From: a virus
Reading direction: 5' to 3' (one strand)
Virus record (IMG/VR): IMGVR_UViG_3300029943_000317
Span: 1-30,009 of that record
Length of the DNA: 30,009 nt
A program made the translations under genes and the position numbers. How positions within the stretch are numbered: position 1 is the first letter of the stretch; each line of letters opens with the position of its first letter. Below the pieces are notes generated by a model. The model was not told the origin of the DNA and did no database searches. It was given only the letters and a program-made list of their open reading frames with translations. Below, one piece after another: positions 7,900 through 14,861 of the stretch.

Positions 7900-7930
7900 T
7901 GCAGTACAGTCATTTCTATCTGTCCTCGAT
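7900..7930 (+). repeat. Hairpin element, copy C (divergent)
   Basis: This 31-bp segment begins TGCAG and ends CTCGAT and aligns without gaps to copies A (20/31) and B (21/31). It can form a stem between 7903-7912 and 7917-7926, with three mismatches. One pair is flipped (A-U) relative to the U-A pair at the same position in copy A. It lies directly after the U terminator, in the U direction. No ATG is kept at the mini-ORF position, but the codons read SVLD where A and B read TVLD. Confidence 0.5.
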
Positions 7931-7956
7931 GCGCTGGCCAACACAGTTATAAATGA

Positions 7957-8388
7957 CTATTTGCTTGGTTTATCTGGCCAGGTGATATTCGGAGCTTTCG
8001 ATGTGTCTATGGCTTCCAGTACATCCAAATAGTCCAGCCAGCGATTATATTGCGCTAATTCATCCCCTTTTAAGCGGCCAATGGCTGCTTTGCCCGGCCA
8101 TTGCTTACTACTCATATGATCATTCGCTGCATTGATTTTTGACTGTTTCTCAACCTCGGATTGTTCGATAAGTTGTTCATGAGTCAAAGGCGGGATATCA
8201 ATCCATGCGGGATAACCATTGTTGTCAGCTCCCCGCTGCTTTCCAGATGGCGCGGGAGCTGTGAACTCAGAGAATACAGCTTCATCAACGTCAACACCGT
8301 CTCGCGGCCATGTACCGGAGGCATCGTAATCTTCGCGAAGCTCATAGGGATAAAAAGAATTATCTAATGCACTAAATGAATATTTCAT
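7957..8388 (-). CDS. G: Tail fibre assembly protein gpG
   Basis: A 143-aa member of the caudoviral tail fibre assembly chaperone family, which helps trimerise the matching fibre H. It shows the family's WPRDGVDVDE-like N-terminal part and the C-terminal signature GWP/QWPGKAAIGRLKGDELAQYNRWLDYLDVLEAI(DT) ending in ITWPDKP. The frame is open to 8412, but ATG 8388 (MKYSFSALDN) has GGAG 7 nt upstream and begins 2 nt after the H stop. It is the last gene of the V-W-J-I-H-G operon. Assembly proteins and fibre tips are swapped together between phages, so H and G should be treated as a pair. Confidence 0.9.
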   Translation of the reverse strand: MKYSFSALDNSFYPYELREDYDASGTWPRDGVDVDEAVFSEFTAPAPSGKQRGADNNGYPAWIDIPPLTHEQLIEQSEVEKQSKINAANDHMSSKQWPGKAAIGRLKGDELAQYNRWLDYLDVLEAIDTSKAPNITWPDKPSK

Positions 8389-8390
8389 AA

Positions 8391-9569
8391 TTAAACTCCG
8401 ACCGCAAACCAACTTACTAATGCATCTTGTGGAACGTCAGAAACGCCAAACCCACGACAACCAAACCCCGTGCGGGTGATATTTCCACAATTGATTATGC
8501 TGGCATGAGTTAAATTATTACGTTCTGTACAGAGTACGCTATAACATTCTGTCGGGAAAGGTATCGAGAAGCTTACGGTTACTATCCCTGCCGCAGATAC
8601 TTGTGCCGAGCCTTGTTGAAAAATGCGTCCGTTCGGTAACTTTACATATCCGTTGACGTTGTTTATTTGTCCCCATGCAGACATGTCAGGAATCTGACCA
8701 GCCCCTGTCCCCACATCCTTTTTGGCCGCGCTTCCTAAACCCAGGTATTTGAGAAGATCCGCGCTAGATTTCCCAGATAAATCCGTGAGAGTACTGTCTA
8801 ACGGTTGCTTTCCTGCCAACGCATTCGTCATTGTTGTAGCAAAATTCGGATCATCGCCCAATGCCGCCGCCAGTTCATTTAGCGTATCCAGCGCCTCCGG
8901 TGAAGAACCAACCAACGCAGCAAGAGCGGCTTGCACAAATGCCGTAGTTGCAAGCTGAGTGTTATTCGTCTCACCTGCTGCTGTAGGGGCGGTTGGAGTA
9001 CCCGTAAGCGCCGGGCTTTCTTTTGGCGCATACTGTTTGTGCGGGTCATTATCCGCAACATGCGCCGCCATTTGCTGATCAGCATAAGCTTTGACCTGAA
9101 TAATCGAATCATCCACATACTGGCGGGTAGCCAGCACTACAGACGGATCAATCTTAAGTGTTACAGCCTGGGTACTGCTGACAATCAGAATAACGCGGAT
9201 CACCTGCACCCTCCCGCTGCCTTCCTGCAACAACGGCTTATAGGTTTCCGCACAGTTAGCAATAGCGATCAAATCGCCCGCACTGTCATACAGACCAATT
9301 TCACGGATCCACCACCCGCCCACGTCTTCCGGGATCACCTGCTCGGCAATAATTTGGTTGGTGTTAACGGGGTCAATACTCAGCGTATTAAGCGGCGCAC
9401 GGCGCAGCTCATGCACAAGAGAGGTTTGCGCAGGGTTTGGCGTCGGTAGTGCACCGTTGCCATCCCCTACCGCCATTTGAGTAATTTCAACCTGTTCACC
9501 TAATGCCGTGGCATTCGCCAGTTTCGCGGCTCCAACATTGGTTAACAGGGCATAATATTTAGTTGCCAC
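8391..9569 (-). CDS. H: Tail fibre protein gpH, short form
   Basis: A 392-aa receptor-binding fibre, clearly shorter than the 669 aa of P2 H. The first ~150 residues are the conserved baseplate-attachment part (ALLTNVGAAKLANATALGEQV, QMAVGDGNG, ELRRAPLNTLSIDP, GGWWIREIGLYDSAGDLIAIAN). A PTAPTA-type fibre repeat and a linker containing LDTLNELAAALGDDPNFATT follow. The last ~100 residues form a different tip domain (MSAWGQINNVNGYVKLPNGRIFQQG, ending WFAVGV). The initiator is GTG (9569), overlapping the end of I, with GGAG upstream. The tip is the part expected to decide host receptor specificity. Confidence 0.92.
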   Translation of the reverse strand: MATKYYALLTNVGAAKLANATALGEQVEITQMAVGDGNGALPTPNPAQTSLVHELRRAPLNTLSIDPVNTNQIIAEQVIPEDVGGWWIREIGLYDSAGDLIAIANCAETYKPLLQEGSGRVQVIRVILIVSSTQAVTLKIDPSVVLATRQYVDDSIIQVKAYADQQMAAHVADNDPHKQYAPKESPALTGTPTAPTAAGETNNTQLATTAFVQAALAALVGSSPEALDTLNELAAALGDDPNFATTMTNALAGKQPLDSTLTDLSGKSSADLLKYLGLGSAAKKDVGTGAGQIPDMSAWGQINNVNGYVKLPNGRIFQQGSAQVSAAGIVTVSFSIPFPTECYSVLCTERNNLTHASIINCGNITRTGFGCRGFGVSDVPQDALVSWFAVGV

Positions 9570-10176
9570 TTGTTGTGATCTCCACGGTGTCTATCAAATG
9601 AATTGCACTGCCCACATATTCCGCACCGCCAACCGAAATGGTTTCGGGGAAATAGGGGTACACCGTCAGCGTGTCGCCCAAATAAGCAGACGCGCCAACA
9701 TAAAAAGGGCCGGTAGTCTGTAGGTGCAGGCTCATGCCCAGCATGTGGCGACTACAGGGTTTAACATCAGCAATCAGCCGCTCAAGTTCCTGATACGTCT
9801 CCTCACTGATGCCTTCATCTTCAACACCGATATCCAGCGTAAACGTGCCGGGGTCGGTGTCGATGTTCCACCACTCGTTAACGCGAATGAAGTAACCAAA
9901 TGGCTCTACAACCCGCCGCATGGCTCCGGTGGTGCCTTTGTAGCGGTGCAGGTAATACGCATCAGCAATGGCCTTACGCTTCGTTGCCTGGGGCCAGTTT
10001 TCATCCCATCGGTCAACGGAAAACGCCCATGCCAGATAGGGCAGCAAATCAACCGGGCAGGTATACGGATCCCAGAGCTGACGCAAAGGTACCCGCACTT
10101 CCCCCAGAGACGCGCAGACGCGAGCGGCAACACGTTCAAGGCGCGACGCGCTGGGCGGCAGTAGGGTTTTACTCAT
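9559..10176 (-). CDS. I: Baseplate wedge protein gpI
   Basis: A 205-aa homologue of P2 gpI. It opens MSKTLLPPSASRLERVAARV and carries the conserved LRQLWDPYTCPVDLLPYLAWAFSVDRWDENWP and KGTTGAMRRVVEPFGY segments. The frame is open to a TTG at 10188, but ATG 10176 matches the P2 start and follows a GGGGGG SD. The start overlaps the J stop (ATGAGTAA), and the end overlaps the H GTG start, so J-I-H are translationally linked. With W and J it forms the baseplate wedge that holds the fibres. Confidence 0.94.
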   Translation of the reverse strand: MSKTLLPPSASRLERVAARVCASLGEVRVPLRQLWDPYTCPVDLLPYLAWAFSVDRWDENWPQATKRKAIADAYYLHRYKGTTGAMRRVVEPFGYFIRVNEWWNIDTDPGTFTLDIGVEDEGISEETYQELERLIADVKPCSRHMLGMSLHLQTTGPFYVGASAYLGDTLTVYPYFPETISVGGAEYVGSAIHLIDTVEITTSGN

Positions 10177-11080
10177 CGTACCCCCCAACCGTTATGATGT
10201 AGCCAGTGCAGTTTGACGCCTGAGAATCATCAAGCACCATATCAGCCAGCGGCTGCGCCAGTTCCACCCTCTGCACCCCTTCAACATGCAACGCCGCATA
10301 AATGGCAGACAGCCGGATATCACGACCCAGACGGCGCTGATCGGCAATGTACGCCTGTAACTTCTGCTCGGATGCCTGGCGGATGGGTTCCGACTCCGGC
10401 CCCGGATAGATATACAGCGTGGCATCAATCTCATAAGGCACGATTTCCGCCGCCTGCACGGTCACACGATCGGCAACCGGGCGCACTTCCTCGCCATTCA
10501 GCGCACTGGCAACGATATCGATCAACTCCTGGCTGGCCGTTCCGTCCCCCTCGCGGGAAAGTACGGAGACAGTGACGCAAGCAGGCGCTGGGCTGACGGC
10601 TGAAACATCGGCAACGCGCCCATCAACAGACAGGCCGAAAAATTCATATGCCGCCGTTGGTCCGGCGACGCTCAGCCCCTCAAACGCCTGCGGGGTACGC
10701 ATACGCAGATCGGCATCTGACTCCATCACCGCAGGAATAGGCGGTACAACGCTGTCATCTTCAGGGGTAATCGTGAGACGTTCCACGTTGAAGTTTGCCG
10801 CCAACTGATCCAAATCACTGCCCACGGAATAAGCCACCATGACCGCCCGCGCAGCCTCATTCACGCGCTGGCGTAGCAACAATTCGCGGTAACAGTTTTC
10901 TTCCAGCAGTATGGTGATCGGCTCTGACTCCAGCGACAGAGTACGGCTGATGGTTTCCTGCTCATCCTCCGGGTAAAGGGCAATAAACGCCGCCTTGCGC
11001 TCATTGAACAACGTTTCAAAGTCCAGCGGCTCAACCACTACCGGTGGCGGCAATTGGGAAAGATCAATTGTGCCGCTCAT
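10169..11080 (-). CDS. J: Baseplate wedge protein gpJ
   Basis: A 303-aa homologue of P2 gpJ (302 aa), a T4 gp6-like wedge protein. Recognisable blocks are SQLPPPVVVEPLDFETLF at the N-terminus, LLRQRVNEAARAVMVAYSVGSDLDQLAANFNVER in the centre and DLRMRTPQAFEGLSVAGPTAAYEF. The start overlaps the W stop (ATGA) and the end overlaps the I start. Both overlaps are as in P2. Confidence 0.95.
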   Translation of the reverse strand: MSGTIDLSQLPPPVVVEPLDFETLFNERKAAFIALYPEDEQETISRTLSLESEPITILLEENCYRELLLRQRVNEAARAVMVAYSVGSDLDQLAANFNVERLTITPEDDSVVPPIPAVMESDADLRMRTPQAFEGLSVAGPTAAYEFFGLSVDGRVADVSAVSPAPACVTVSVLSREGDGTASQELIDIVASALNGEEVRPVADRVTVQAAEIVPYEIDATLYIYPGPESEPIRQASEQKLQAYIADQRRLGRDIRLSAIYAALHVEGVQRVELAQPLADMVLDDSQASNCTGYIITVGGYDE

Positions 11081-11442
11081 GCCCGCACCTGCCTGCCGAT
11101 CGTTACGTCCGCAGTAAAGGGGGATTGGGTATCGGTGCGGCTGGCTTTGATGGTGGCAACCATCTGCCCCGCCCCGGTTTCCGTCAGCACAATATTGCTC
11201 AGAGAGATGCGCGGCTCCCAGAGGAAAAGCGCGCTGTATATCGCGGACATAATGCGAAGGCGCGTTACGGCATTGCCTGGCTGATCAATCAGGTTATTGA
11301 GCTGCGAACCGTAGGCCCGGCGCATAACACGCGAGCCAACCGGCGTTAACAGAATGTCACTGATGGATTGAGAAATATGCTCGTTATCGGTGAGCGCTTC
11401 GCCGGTACTGGCATTCATCCCGCTATATCTTGCCCTGGTCAT
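11077..11442 (-). CDS. W: Baseplate wedge protein gpW (gp25-like)
   Basis: A 121-aa homologue of P2 gpW (115 aa), of the T4 gp25/lysozyme-like baseplate family. The conserved segments are YSGMNASTGEALTDNEHISQSISDILLTPVGSRVMRRAYGS and the C-terminal TIGRQVRA. The start overlaps the V stop as ATGA. It sits at the sheath-proximal face of the wedge, where contraction is triggered. Confidence 0.95.
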   Translation of the reverse strand: MTRARYSGMNASTGEALTDNEHISQSISDILLTPVGSRVMRRAYGSQLNNLIDQPGNAVTRLRIMSAIYSALFLWEPRISLSNIVLTETGAGQMVATIKASRTDTQSPFTADVTIGRQVRA

Positions 11443-12068
11443 TTCGGGCCGTCCGTCTGGCTTCCGCCACTTTCTACGCCGCCGTGTTTATGGGTGTGCA
11501 GCACAACGCCGTTTGACGCGATACTGCCACCGCTGTGCTCAACATTGCCGGTCATCGTGCCGCCCTGCGTCATCTCAAACGTGGCACAGGACAGCTTTTT
11601 AGTGCAGATCACTTCCGGCGTATCAAGGGTGATTGAAGCTGATGCGGTGCAGGTGATTTTGGGTGCCGTCGCCTCGATAGAGTCAGATGCCTCAACGGTT
11701 GCACTCTTCACGCCAGTGGCAACCAATGCGCCGGTTGCCGGATCGTAAGAGACTTGAGCGCCGTCAGGGTGCTTTGTGACGCTGGATGTTTCTCCGCTCT
11801 CTGGTGGCTTGCCGCTGTCACTGTATAAACTGCCCCAGATAACTGCCGTTTCCAAATCGCCACCCGGCGCGAAAACAATAACTTGCTCGTTAACTGTCGG
11901 TGCCCACCACGTAACCGCCTCGCCTGCGCGCGGGGTTGCCCAGCGGATCCAGTCGGTTTTATTTTCGCCCGTCGCGACTCGCGCAACATAATTTTCATGA
12001 TCAACTTCTGTCACCGTCCCGATGCGGACAAGGTTGCAGATCAAGCGATAGAGTTCGTTCAGGTTCAT
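11439..12068 (-). CDS. V: Baseplate spike protein gpV
   Basis: A 209-aa membrane-piercing spike (P2 V 211 aa). An N-terminal OB-fold region (to about residue 95, TDWIRWATPRAGEAVTWWAPTVNEQVIVF) is followed by a beta-helical repeat stalk (KSATVEASDSIEATAPKITCTASASITLDTPEVICT). The tip carries H191-x-H193 within LHTHKHGGV, the histidine motif that coordinates iron at the apex of P2-type spikes. First gene of V-W-J-I-H-G. No good SD is visible before the ATG (GGCCAGCTT), which may mean weak initiation. An Ogr box lies 70 bp upstream. Confidence 0.95.
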   Translation of the reverse strand: MNLNELYRLICNLVRIGTVTEVDHENYVARVATGENKTDWIRWATPRAGEAVTWWAPTVNEQVIVFAPGGDLETAVIWGSLYSDSGKPPESGETSSVTKHPDGAQVSYDPATGALVATGVKSATVEASDSIEATAPKITCTASASITLDTPEVICTKKLSCATFEMTQGGTMTGNVEHSGGSIASNGVVLHTHKHGGVESGGSQTDGPK

Positions 12069-12090
12069 AAGCTGGCCGCGTTATTAAATT

Positions 12091-12155
12091 TACAGCCAGT
12101 TTCACGATCCACACACGCGCGCGCAATGTGCGACAGTTGTCAGGGGTGGGTAACA
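12091..12155 (-). promoter_or_regulatory. Predicted Ogr-dependent promoter for the V operon
   Basis: An exact TGT-N12-ACA box at 12138-12155 (centre 12146.5). At the spacing seen for FI and O, the -10 hexamer would be GAAACT (12103-12098, weak) with a start near 12091 and a 23-nt leader. A slightly later AT-rich TGTAAA (12094-12089) is an alternative -10. The box is the third exact match in the window and sits where P2 has its V promoter. Confidence 0.7.
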
Positions 12156-12223
12156 ATTGATGGTGATACCGGCACGCACTGCCAGCTATGACAGTGGCGA
12201 GTAAGAATATCGAGCACTGTCAT
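12140..12223 (-). other. 27-codon mini-ORF after S (MTVLDI family)
   Basis: ATG at 12223 opens a 27-codon frame starting MTVLDILTRHCHSWQC and ending SIVTHP, stopping inside the Ogr box. A related start (MTVLDIYGQHCQI) lies in copy B at 22299. There, a TGA occupies the position of the Trp codon here and the following codons again give Q-C. There is no clear SD. It may be a leader peptide, a remnant of a gene, or incidental to the hairpin element. Confidence 0.35.
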
Positions 12224-12236
12224 GTTTAACAGTGCT
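12188..12236 (-). promoter_or_regulatory. Mutually exclusive hairpins downstream of S (attenuator-like)
   Basis: Read on the minus strand, segment 1 (AGCACTGT, 12236-12229) can pair with segment 2 (ACAGTGCT, 12220-12213). The overlapping segment 2 (ATGACAGTG, 12223-12215) can instead pair with segment 3 (CACTGTCAT, 12196-12188). The mini-ORF start codon is in segment 2. The geometry is that of an attenuator or a processing structure at the end of the O-S transcript, but no T-run follows the second stem. Confidence 0.45.
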
Positions 12237-12239
12237 GCA
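12209..12239 (-). repeat. Hairpin element, copy A
   Basis: A 31-bp segment starting TGCAG and ending CTCGAT on the minus strand, 26/31 identical to copy B at 22283-22313. In RNA it gives a 10-bp stem (AGCACUGUUA with UGACAGUGCU) including one G-U pair. It starts 8 nt after the S stop, in the S direction, at the end of the capsid/lysis operon. Confidence 0.6.
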
Positions 12240-12246
12240 GGAAGGT

Positions 12247-12879
12247 TCAGGGTTGCAGGAAATTGACGATGCTATCCGCAAGCCAATCGAGATCGCTTTC
12301 AGTGAATCCCAACAGCTCACGCGCAGGATAACGGGCGCGGGCACCGGGTGCCACGGTATCAACCTCACCATACTGGTGAACACTGGCGATCTCTGCCGTA
12401 TGACCGGTATAACCCACAACGGCAGCGCTGGCAGTGCCGTAGGCTTTGAGAAAGCGGGCGGTGCGCAGACGGCGGAACATTTTTTCTTTGCGGGTGGTGG
12501 TGCGCTTAGTCTGGTTGAGATGGATCTCAATATATCGTTGAATATCACGCTTATAGAACGTGCGCAAAGCCCCTTTATCAACATCGTAGCCAGTGATTGC
12601 GCGCAGCTCTCCCCGCCCGGTAGTTCGCCAGTTGCTCAGCTCGCGTGTTTCATCTTTCCATAGGAATTTAATACCGCCCTGAGTGCGCAGGATTTTACGG
12701 CGGCGCGGCGTAAAGCTCTCCCCGCTGGGGTTCTTCTGGCTGTTAATACGCTGCTGCTGACGCTTACGCAGACCAGTAGCCACTTCACGCGTGAGTTTGC
12801 GGCGCTGGCCCGGTGCAATTTGCGCGGCCACGGTAGCAAGATAATCATCAAGTGCATGAAACAGCGGGTCAACGTTCAT
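12247..12879 (-). CDS. S: Tail completion protein gpS
   Basis: A 210-aa phage virion morphogenesis family protein, longer than P2 S (150 aa). It opens MNVDPLFHALDDYLATVAAQIAPGQRRKLTREVATGLRKRQQQRI, the conserved N-terminal helix pair, and ends with the family pattern VHQYGEVDTVAP...ARYPARELLGFTESDLDWLADSI. A basic central insertion (about 60-130, including NQTKRTTTRKEKMFRRLRTARF) accounts for the extra length. Its ATG directly follows the R stop (TAAATG). With R it caps the tail tube so that heads can join. It is the last protein gene of the O-S transcript and is followed by hairpin copy A. Confidence 0.92.
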   Translation of the reverse strand: MNVDPLFHALDDYLATVAAQIAPGQRRKLTREVATGLRKRQQQRINSQKNPSGESFTPRRRKILRTQGGIKFLWKDETRELSNWRTTGRGELRAITGYDVDKGALRTFYKRDIQRYIEIHLNQTKRTTTRKEKMFRRLRTARFLKAYGTASAAVVGYTGHTAEIASVHQYGEVDTVAPGARARYPARELLGFTESDLDWLADSIVNFLQP

Positions 12880-13347
12880 TTAGTCCGCCCACGTCTCGCC
12901 GCTTACCTGATCATTAAAGACCAGCGACCACGCACCCAGCTCCGGCCCCGGCATAGGATCAGCACGGTGGAAAATCACCGGTTTACCCTCTTCAATCTTG
13001 ATAACCACCGCTTCACTGGCCTGAATTTTAATGAGTACGTCCATGGTGGAATTGCTCAGGATATCCGCTTCAAAGGTGATGCCATCGCGGGCGCGGTCAG
13101 GGTTGAATAACAGTTCAGGCTGATACAGGCGCGCCCATGCCAGAATGGGTAGGCTGAGGGAATCCAGCGGCTCAGGGTAATCCATTGCCAGCACTTCAAT
13201 GGTGTATTCGTATTCAAACGAGGCAGAACGCTGCCCGGTGCTGACCATGCGCCCCTTTTGGACGTACACCGCCAGATTGTCAGGGTTATCACGAAGCCAC
13301 GGCACAGCCTGGCTGATGTAATGGCGCAGCAGATCAGGTTTTAACAT
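12880..13347 (-). CDS. R: Tail completion protein gpR
   Basis: A 155-aa protein, the same length as P2 R. It starts MLKPDLLRHYISQAVPWLRDNPDNLAVYVQKG, close to the P2 opening, and has the LSLPILAWARLYQPELL segment near the middle. The SD GGAG lies 8 nt before the ATG. Two nucleotides separate it from the Rz stop, and S follows immediately. Role: tail tube completion before head joining. Confidence 0.94.
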   Translation of the reverse strand: MLKPDLLRHYISQAVPWLRDNPDNLAVYVQKGRMVSTGQRSASFEYEYTIEVLAMDYPEPLDSLSLPILAWARLYQPELLFNPDRARDGITFEADILSNSTMDVLIKIQASEAVVIKIEEGKPVIFHRADPMPGPELGAWSLVFNDQVSGETWAD

Positions 13348-13349
13348 TG

Positions 13350-13892
13350 CTATTTCTCCACCGCTTTGGCCCCTGTCAGCGCATAATAGGCCGCTTCACA
13401 GGTCAGCCCTCGGATCCTTGCCTGATCAGCAATTGCCGCCAGTTCTCCCGCTCGCTGGTCAGCACTGCGGAACAGCTCGGCAAGCAGCTCGCTACCGGTG
13501 GTGCCTGCCGCGCTTTCGCTGGCAGTTGCGGCACGGTGGGCGCGTTCACTTGCTGCCAGTCTGGCGGCGAGTTTTGCGGCTTCGTCATGCAACCCGTCAG
13601 AAACAACGCGGGCATGGTCAGCATCAGCAACGGCCTGAGCAATCTGCCCCTCAGCCTTTTTTTCAATCGCATCTATTTCACCCTGTCGGCGCTGCTCTTC
13701 GGCTCTGGCCTCTGCCTGCCGCTTTGCCAGCGCGGTAGCATCGGCGGCATCACGTTGTTGCCATTTCAGCGCCCACGCTGCGTTAGCCTCGCCGTATCCA
13801 GCGTTATAGCGCTGATGACTGAACCACCAGACTGCCAGGCTACAAACTACGGCGATCAGCGCCGGTTTCCAGTAGGCCAGCAACCAGCTCAT
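13350..13892 (-). CDS. Inner-membrane spanin (Rz-like, DUF2514-type)
   Basis: A 180-aa i-spanin. It has one N-terminal membrane segment (about residues 7-24, YWKPALIAVVCSLAVWWF) and then a long Ala/Glu/Arg-rich periplasmic coiled coil (about 35-150). The segment EANAAWALKWQQRDAADATALA is typical of the DUF2514 Rz-like proteins found in P2-like lysis cassettes in place of LysB. It overlaps the end of endolysin K (ATGA) and encloses the o-spanin gene in another frame. It acts in the last lysis step, disrupting the outer membrane together with Rz1. Confidence 0.85.
   Translation of the reverse strand: MSWLLAYWKPALIAVVCSLAVWWFSHQRYNAGYGEANAAWALKWQQRDAADATALAKRQAEARAEEQRRQGEIDAIEKKAEGQIAQAVADADHARVVSDGLHDEAAKLAARLAASERAHRAATASESAAGTTGSELLAELFRSADQRAGELAAIADQARIRGLTCEAAYYALTGAKAVEK
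13403..13672 (-). CDS. Outer-membrane spanin lipoprotein (Rz1/LysC-like), nested inside Rz
   Basis: An 89-aa lipoprotein read in a different frame wholly inside the i-spanin gene. It has a basic n-region (MRLKKRLRGRLLR), a hydrophobic core and a lipobox LTGC (Cys at residue 28). Maturation would give a proline-rich polypeptide of about 62 aa (KPQNSPPDWQQVNAPTVPQLPAK), the hallmark of Rz1 proteins. An AGGG SD lies about 9 nt upstream of the ATG. The mature lipoprotein should sit in the outer membrane and bind the i-spanin C-terminus. P2 lysC and lambda Rz1 are nested in the same way. Confidence 0.88.
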   Translation of the reverse strand: MRLKKRLRGRLLRPLLMLTMPALFLTGCMTKPQNSPPDWQQVNAPTVPQLPAKARQAPPVASCLPSCSAVLTSERENWRQLLIRQGSEG

Positions 13893-14329
13893 GATAGGAA
13901 CAGTGAACGCTCAGCAGCACGGCGTTTAACCAAGCCGTTGAGAACCTTACCGCCTGCTTTGTTCCACTTCGGAAATTCGTCTGCGGCTCCCTGATAATCG
14001 CCAGCGTTCAGTTTTTTCAGCAACGTTGAGCCTTCCAACGACTTCACGCCTAGGTTGTAGGAAAAATCAACCAAGGCATCAAACTGGTTTTGATTAACGG
14101 TAACTTTAACCAACCCTGTGACGCCTTTTTCATACTGCACCACACCGCTGCGTAACAGACTGTCAGCGGTTTTCTGGGTGATGGTCATCCCCTTGCTAAC
14201 CGGCTTACTGTTAACGGGTTGCGTCCAGCCATAACCAATAGTCCAAACGCCCACCGAATCCTGATAGGCGGTAAGTTCGCAGCCCTCAAAGCTTTTAAGT
14301 AGAGTCAGGCCGTTATTACTCATTTCCAC
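13889..14329 (-). CDS. K: Endolysin, T4-type lysozyme (glycoside hydrolase 24)
   Basis: A 146-aa muramidase that cleaves the peptidoglycan glycan backbone. The GH24 triad pattern E-x8-D-x5-T is intact: E15 (SFEGCEL), D24 (AYQDSVG) and T30 (WTIGYG). There is no N-terminal hydrophobic signal-arrest segment, so release should depend on the holin. An in-frame ATG lies 6 nt after the GTG at 14329. The SD GGAGGG sits about 7 nt before the GTG and 14 nt before the ATG, so GTG is preferred. It overlaps the end of holin Y and the start of Rz, forming the compact Y-K-Rz-Rz1 lysis cassette. Confidence 0.95.
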   Translation of the reverse strand: MEMSNNGLTLLKSFEGCELTAYQDSVGVWTIGYGWTQPVNSKPVSKGMTITQKTADSLLRSGVVQYEKGVTGLVKVTVNQNQFDALVDFSYNLGVKSLEGSTLLKKLNAGDYQGAADEFPKWNKAGGKVLNGLVKRRAAERSLFLS

Positions 14330-14648
14330 TTTTCATCCCTCCTATGCGGGTTTCAATAAAGCCGGTCACTTTGTTGCGTACCTTGTCAGCCCCCATAAAG
14401 CCGATTGACGCCCCAATAAAGGTAACGGCATTCGAGGGCAAGCCCAGATACTCAAGCGAGGCGGCAACCGTCAGCGTAACGATCCCGCAGACCAGTGAGC
14501 CGGTGGCGGTTTTCAGCAGTGATTGACCGTCATAAAGACTCATGAGCGCCGATATGCTCAGCGCCGCGCCTGCCGCGTAAAGCGTCGGCAGATATGTCGC
14601 AATCCATTTCATTGTTTCTTCAAGAATCCCCGTGGGTACGTTGCTCAT
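14316..14648 (-). CDS. Y: Holin, lambda-S-like three-segment membrane protein
   Basis: A 110-aa holin occupying the P2 Y position but resembling lambda S rather than P2 Y. It has three hydrophobic stretches (about 20-38, 45-66 and 74-90). The segment SNAVTFIGASIGFMGADKV mirrors the lambda S region SNLAYITSVFIGYIGTDSI, and a charged C-terminus follows (ETRIGGMKSGNE). The SD AGAGG is 5 nt before the ATG. An internal Met at codon 13 (MKWIATY) could give a shorter partner, as in dual-start holins, but there is no direct evidence. It sets the time of lysis by permeabilising the inner membrane for endolysin K. Confidence 0.87.
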   Translation of the reverse strand: MSNVPTGILEETMKWIATYLPTLYAAGAALSISALMSLYDGQSLLKTATGSLVCGIVTLTVAASLEYLGLPSNAVTFIGASIGFMGADKVRNKVTGFIETRIGGMKSGNE

Positions 14649-14657
14649 GGCAACCTC

Positions 14658-14861
14658 TCAATCCCATAGCTGTACGGTTTCCCGCTGGGCGGGTGGCGGT
14701 AATTCCGGGAGGTAAACGATTTGCCCGGCACTCAGCAGCGGGCCGCTATTGCACAACCCCGGATTAACTTCATGCACGGTTTCGGTCACTCCCGCCGTTC
14801 TGCCGTAATAACGCCAGCAGAGTTCATCAACAGTGTCATCCTGCTGCGCCTGCACGTTCAT
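14658..14861 (-). CDS. X: Tail protein gpX (LysM-like)
   Basis: A 67-aa protein, exactly the length of P2 X. The pattern DDTVDELCWRYYGRTAGVTETVHEVNPGL...LLSAGQIVYLPELP is a small LysM-like fold typical of tail X proteins. The frame extends to a GTG at 14867, but ATG 14861, overlapping the L stop (TGATG) with GGAG 8 nt upstream, matches the P2 length. It is an essential tail component, probably a peptidoglycan-contacting or hub-associated part. Confidence 0.93.
   Translation of the reverse strand: MNVQAQQDDTVDELCWRYYGRTAGVTETVHEVNPGLCNSGPLLSAGQIVYLPELPPPAQRETVQLWD

Noticed and set aside
12126-12191. 21-codon plus-strand frame MCDSCQGWVTIDGDTGTHCQ
   Set aside because: Looks zinc-finger-like but has no SD, is antisense to the transcripts and overlaps the Ogr box. 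Too short to support.
13347-13994. 215-codon plus-strand frame opposite Rz and K
   Set aside because: Antisense to two well-supported lysis genes. Long only because of biased third positions.
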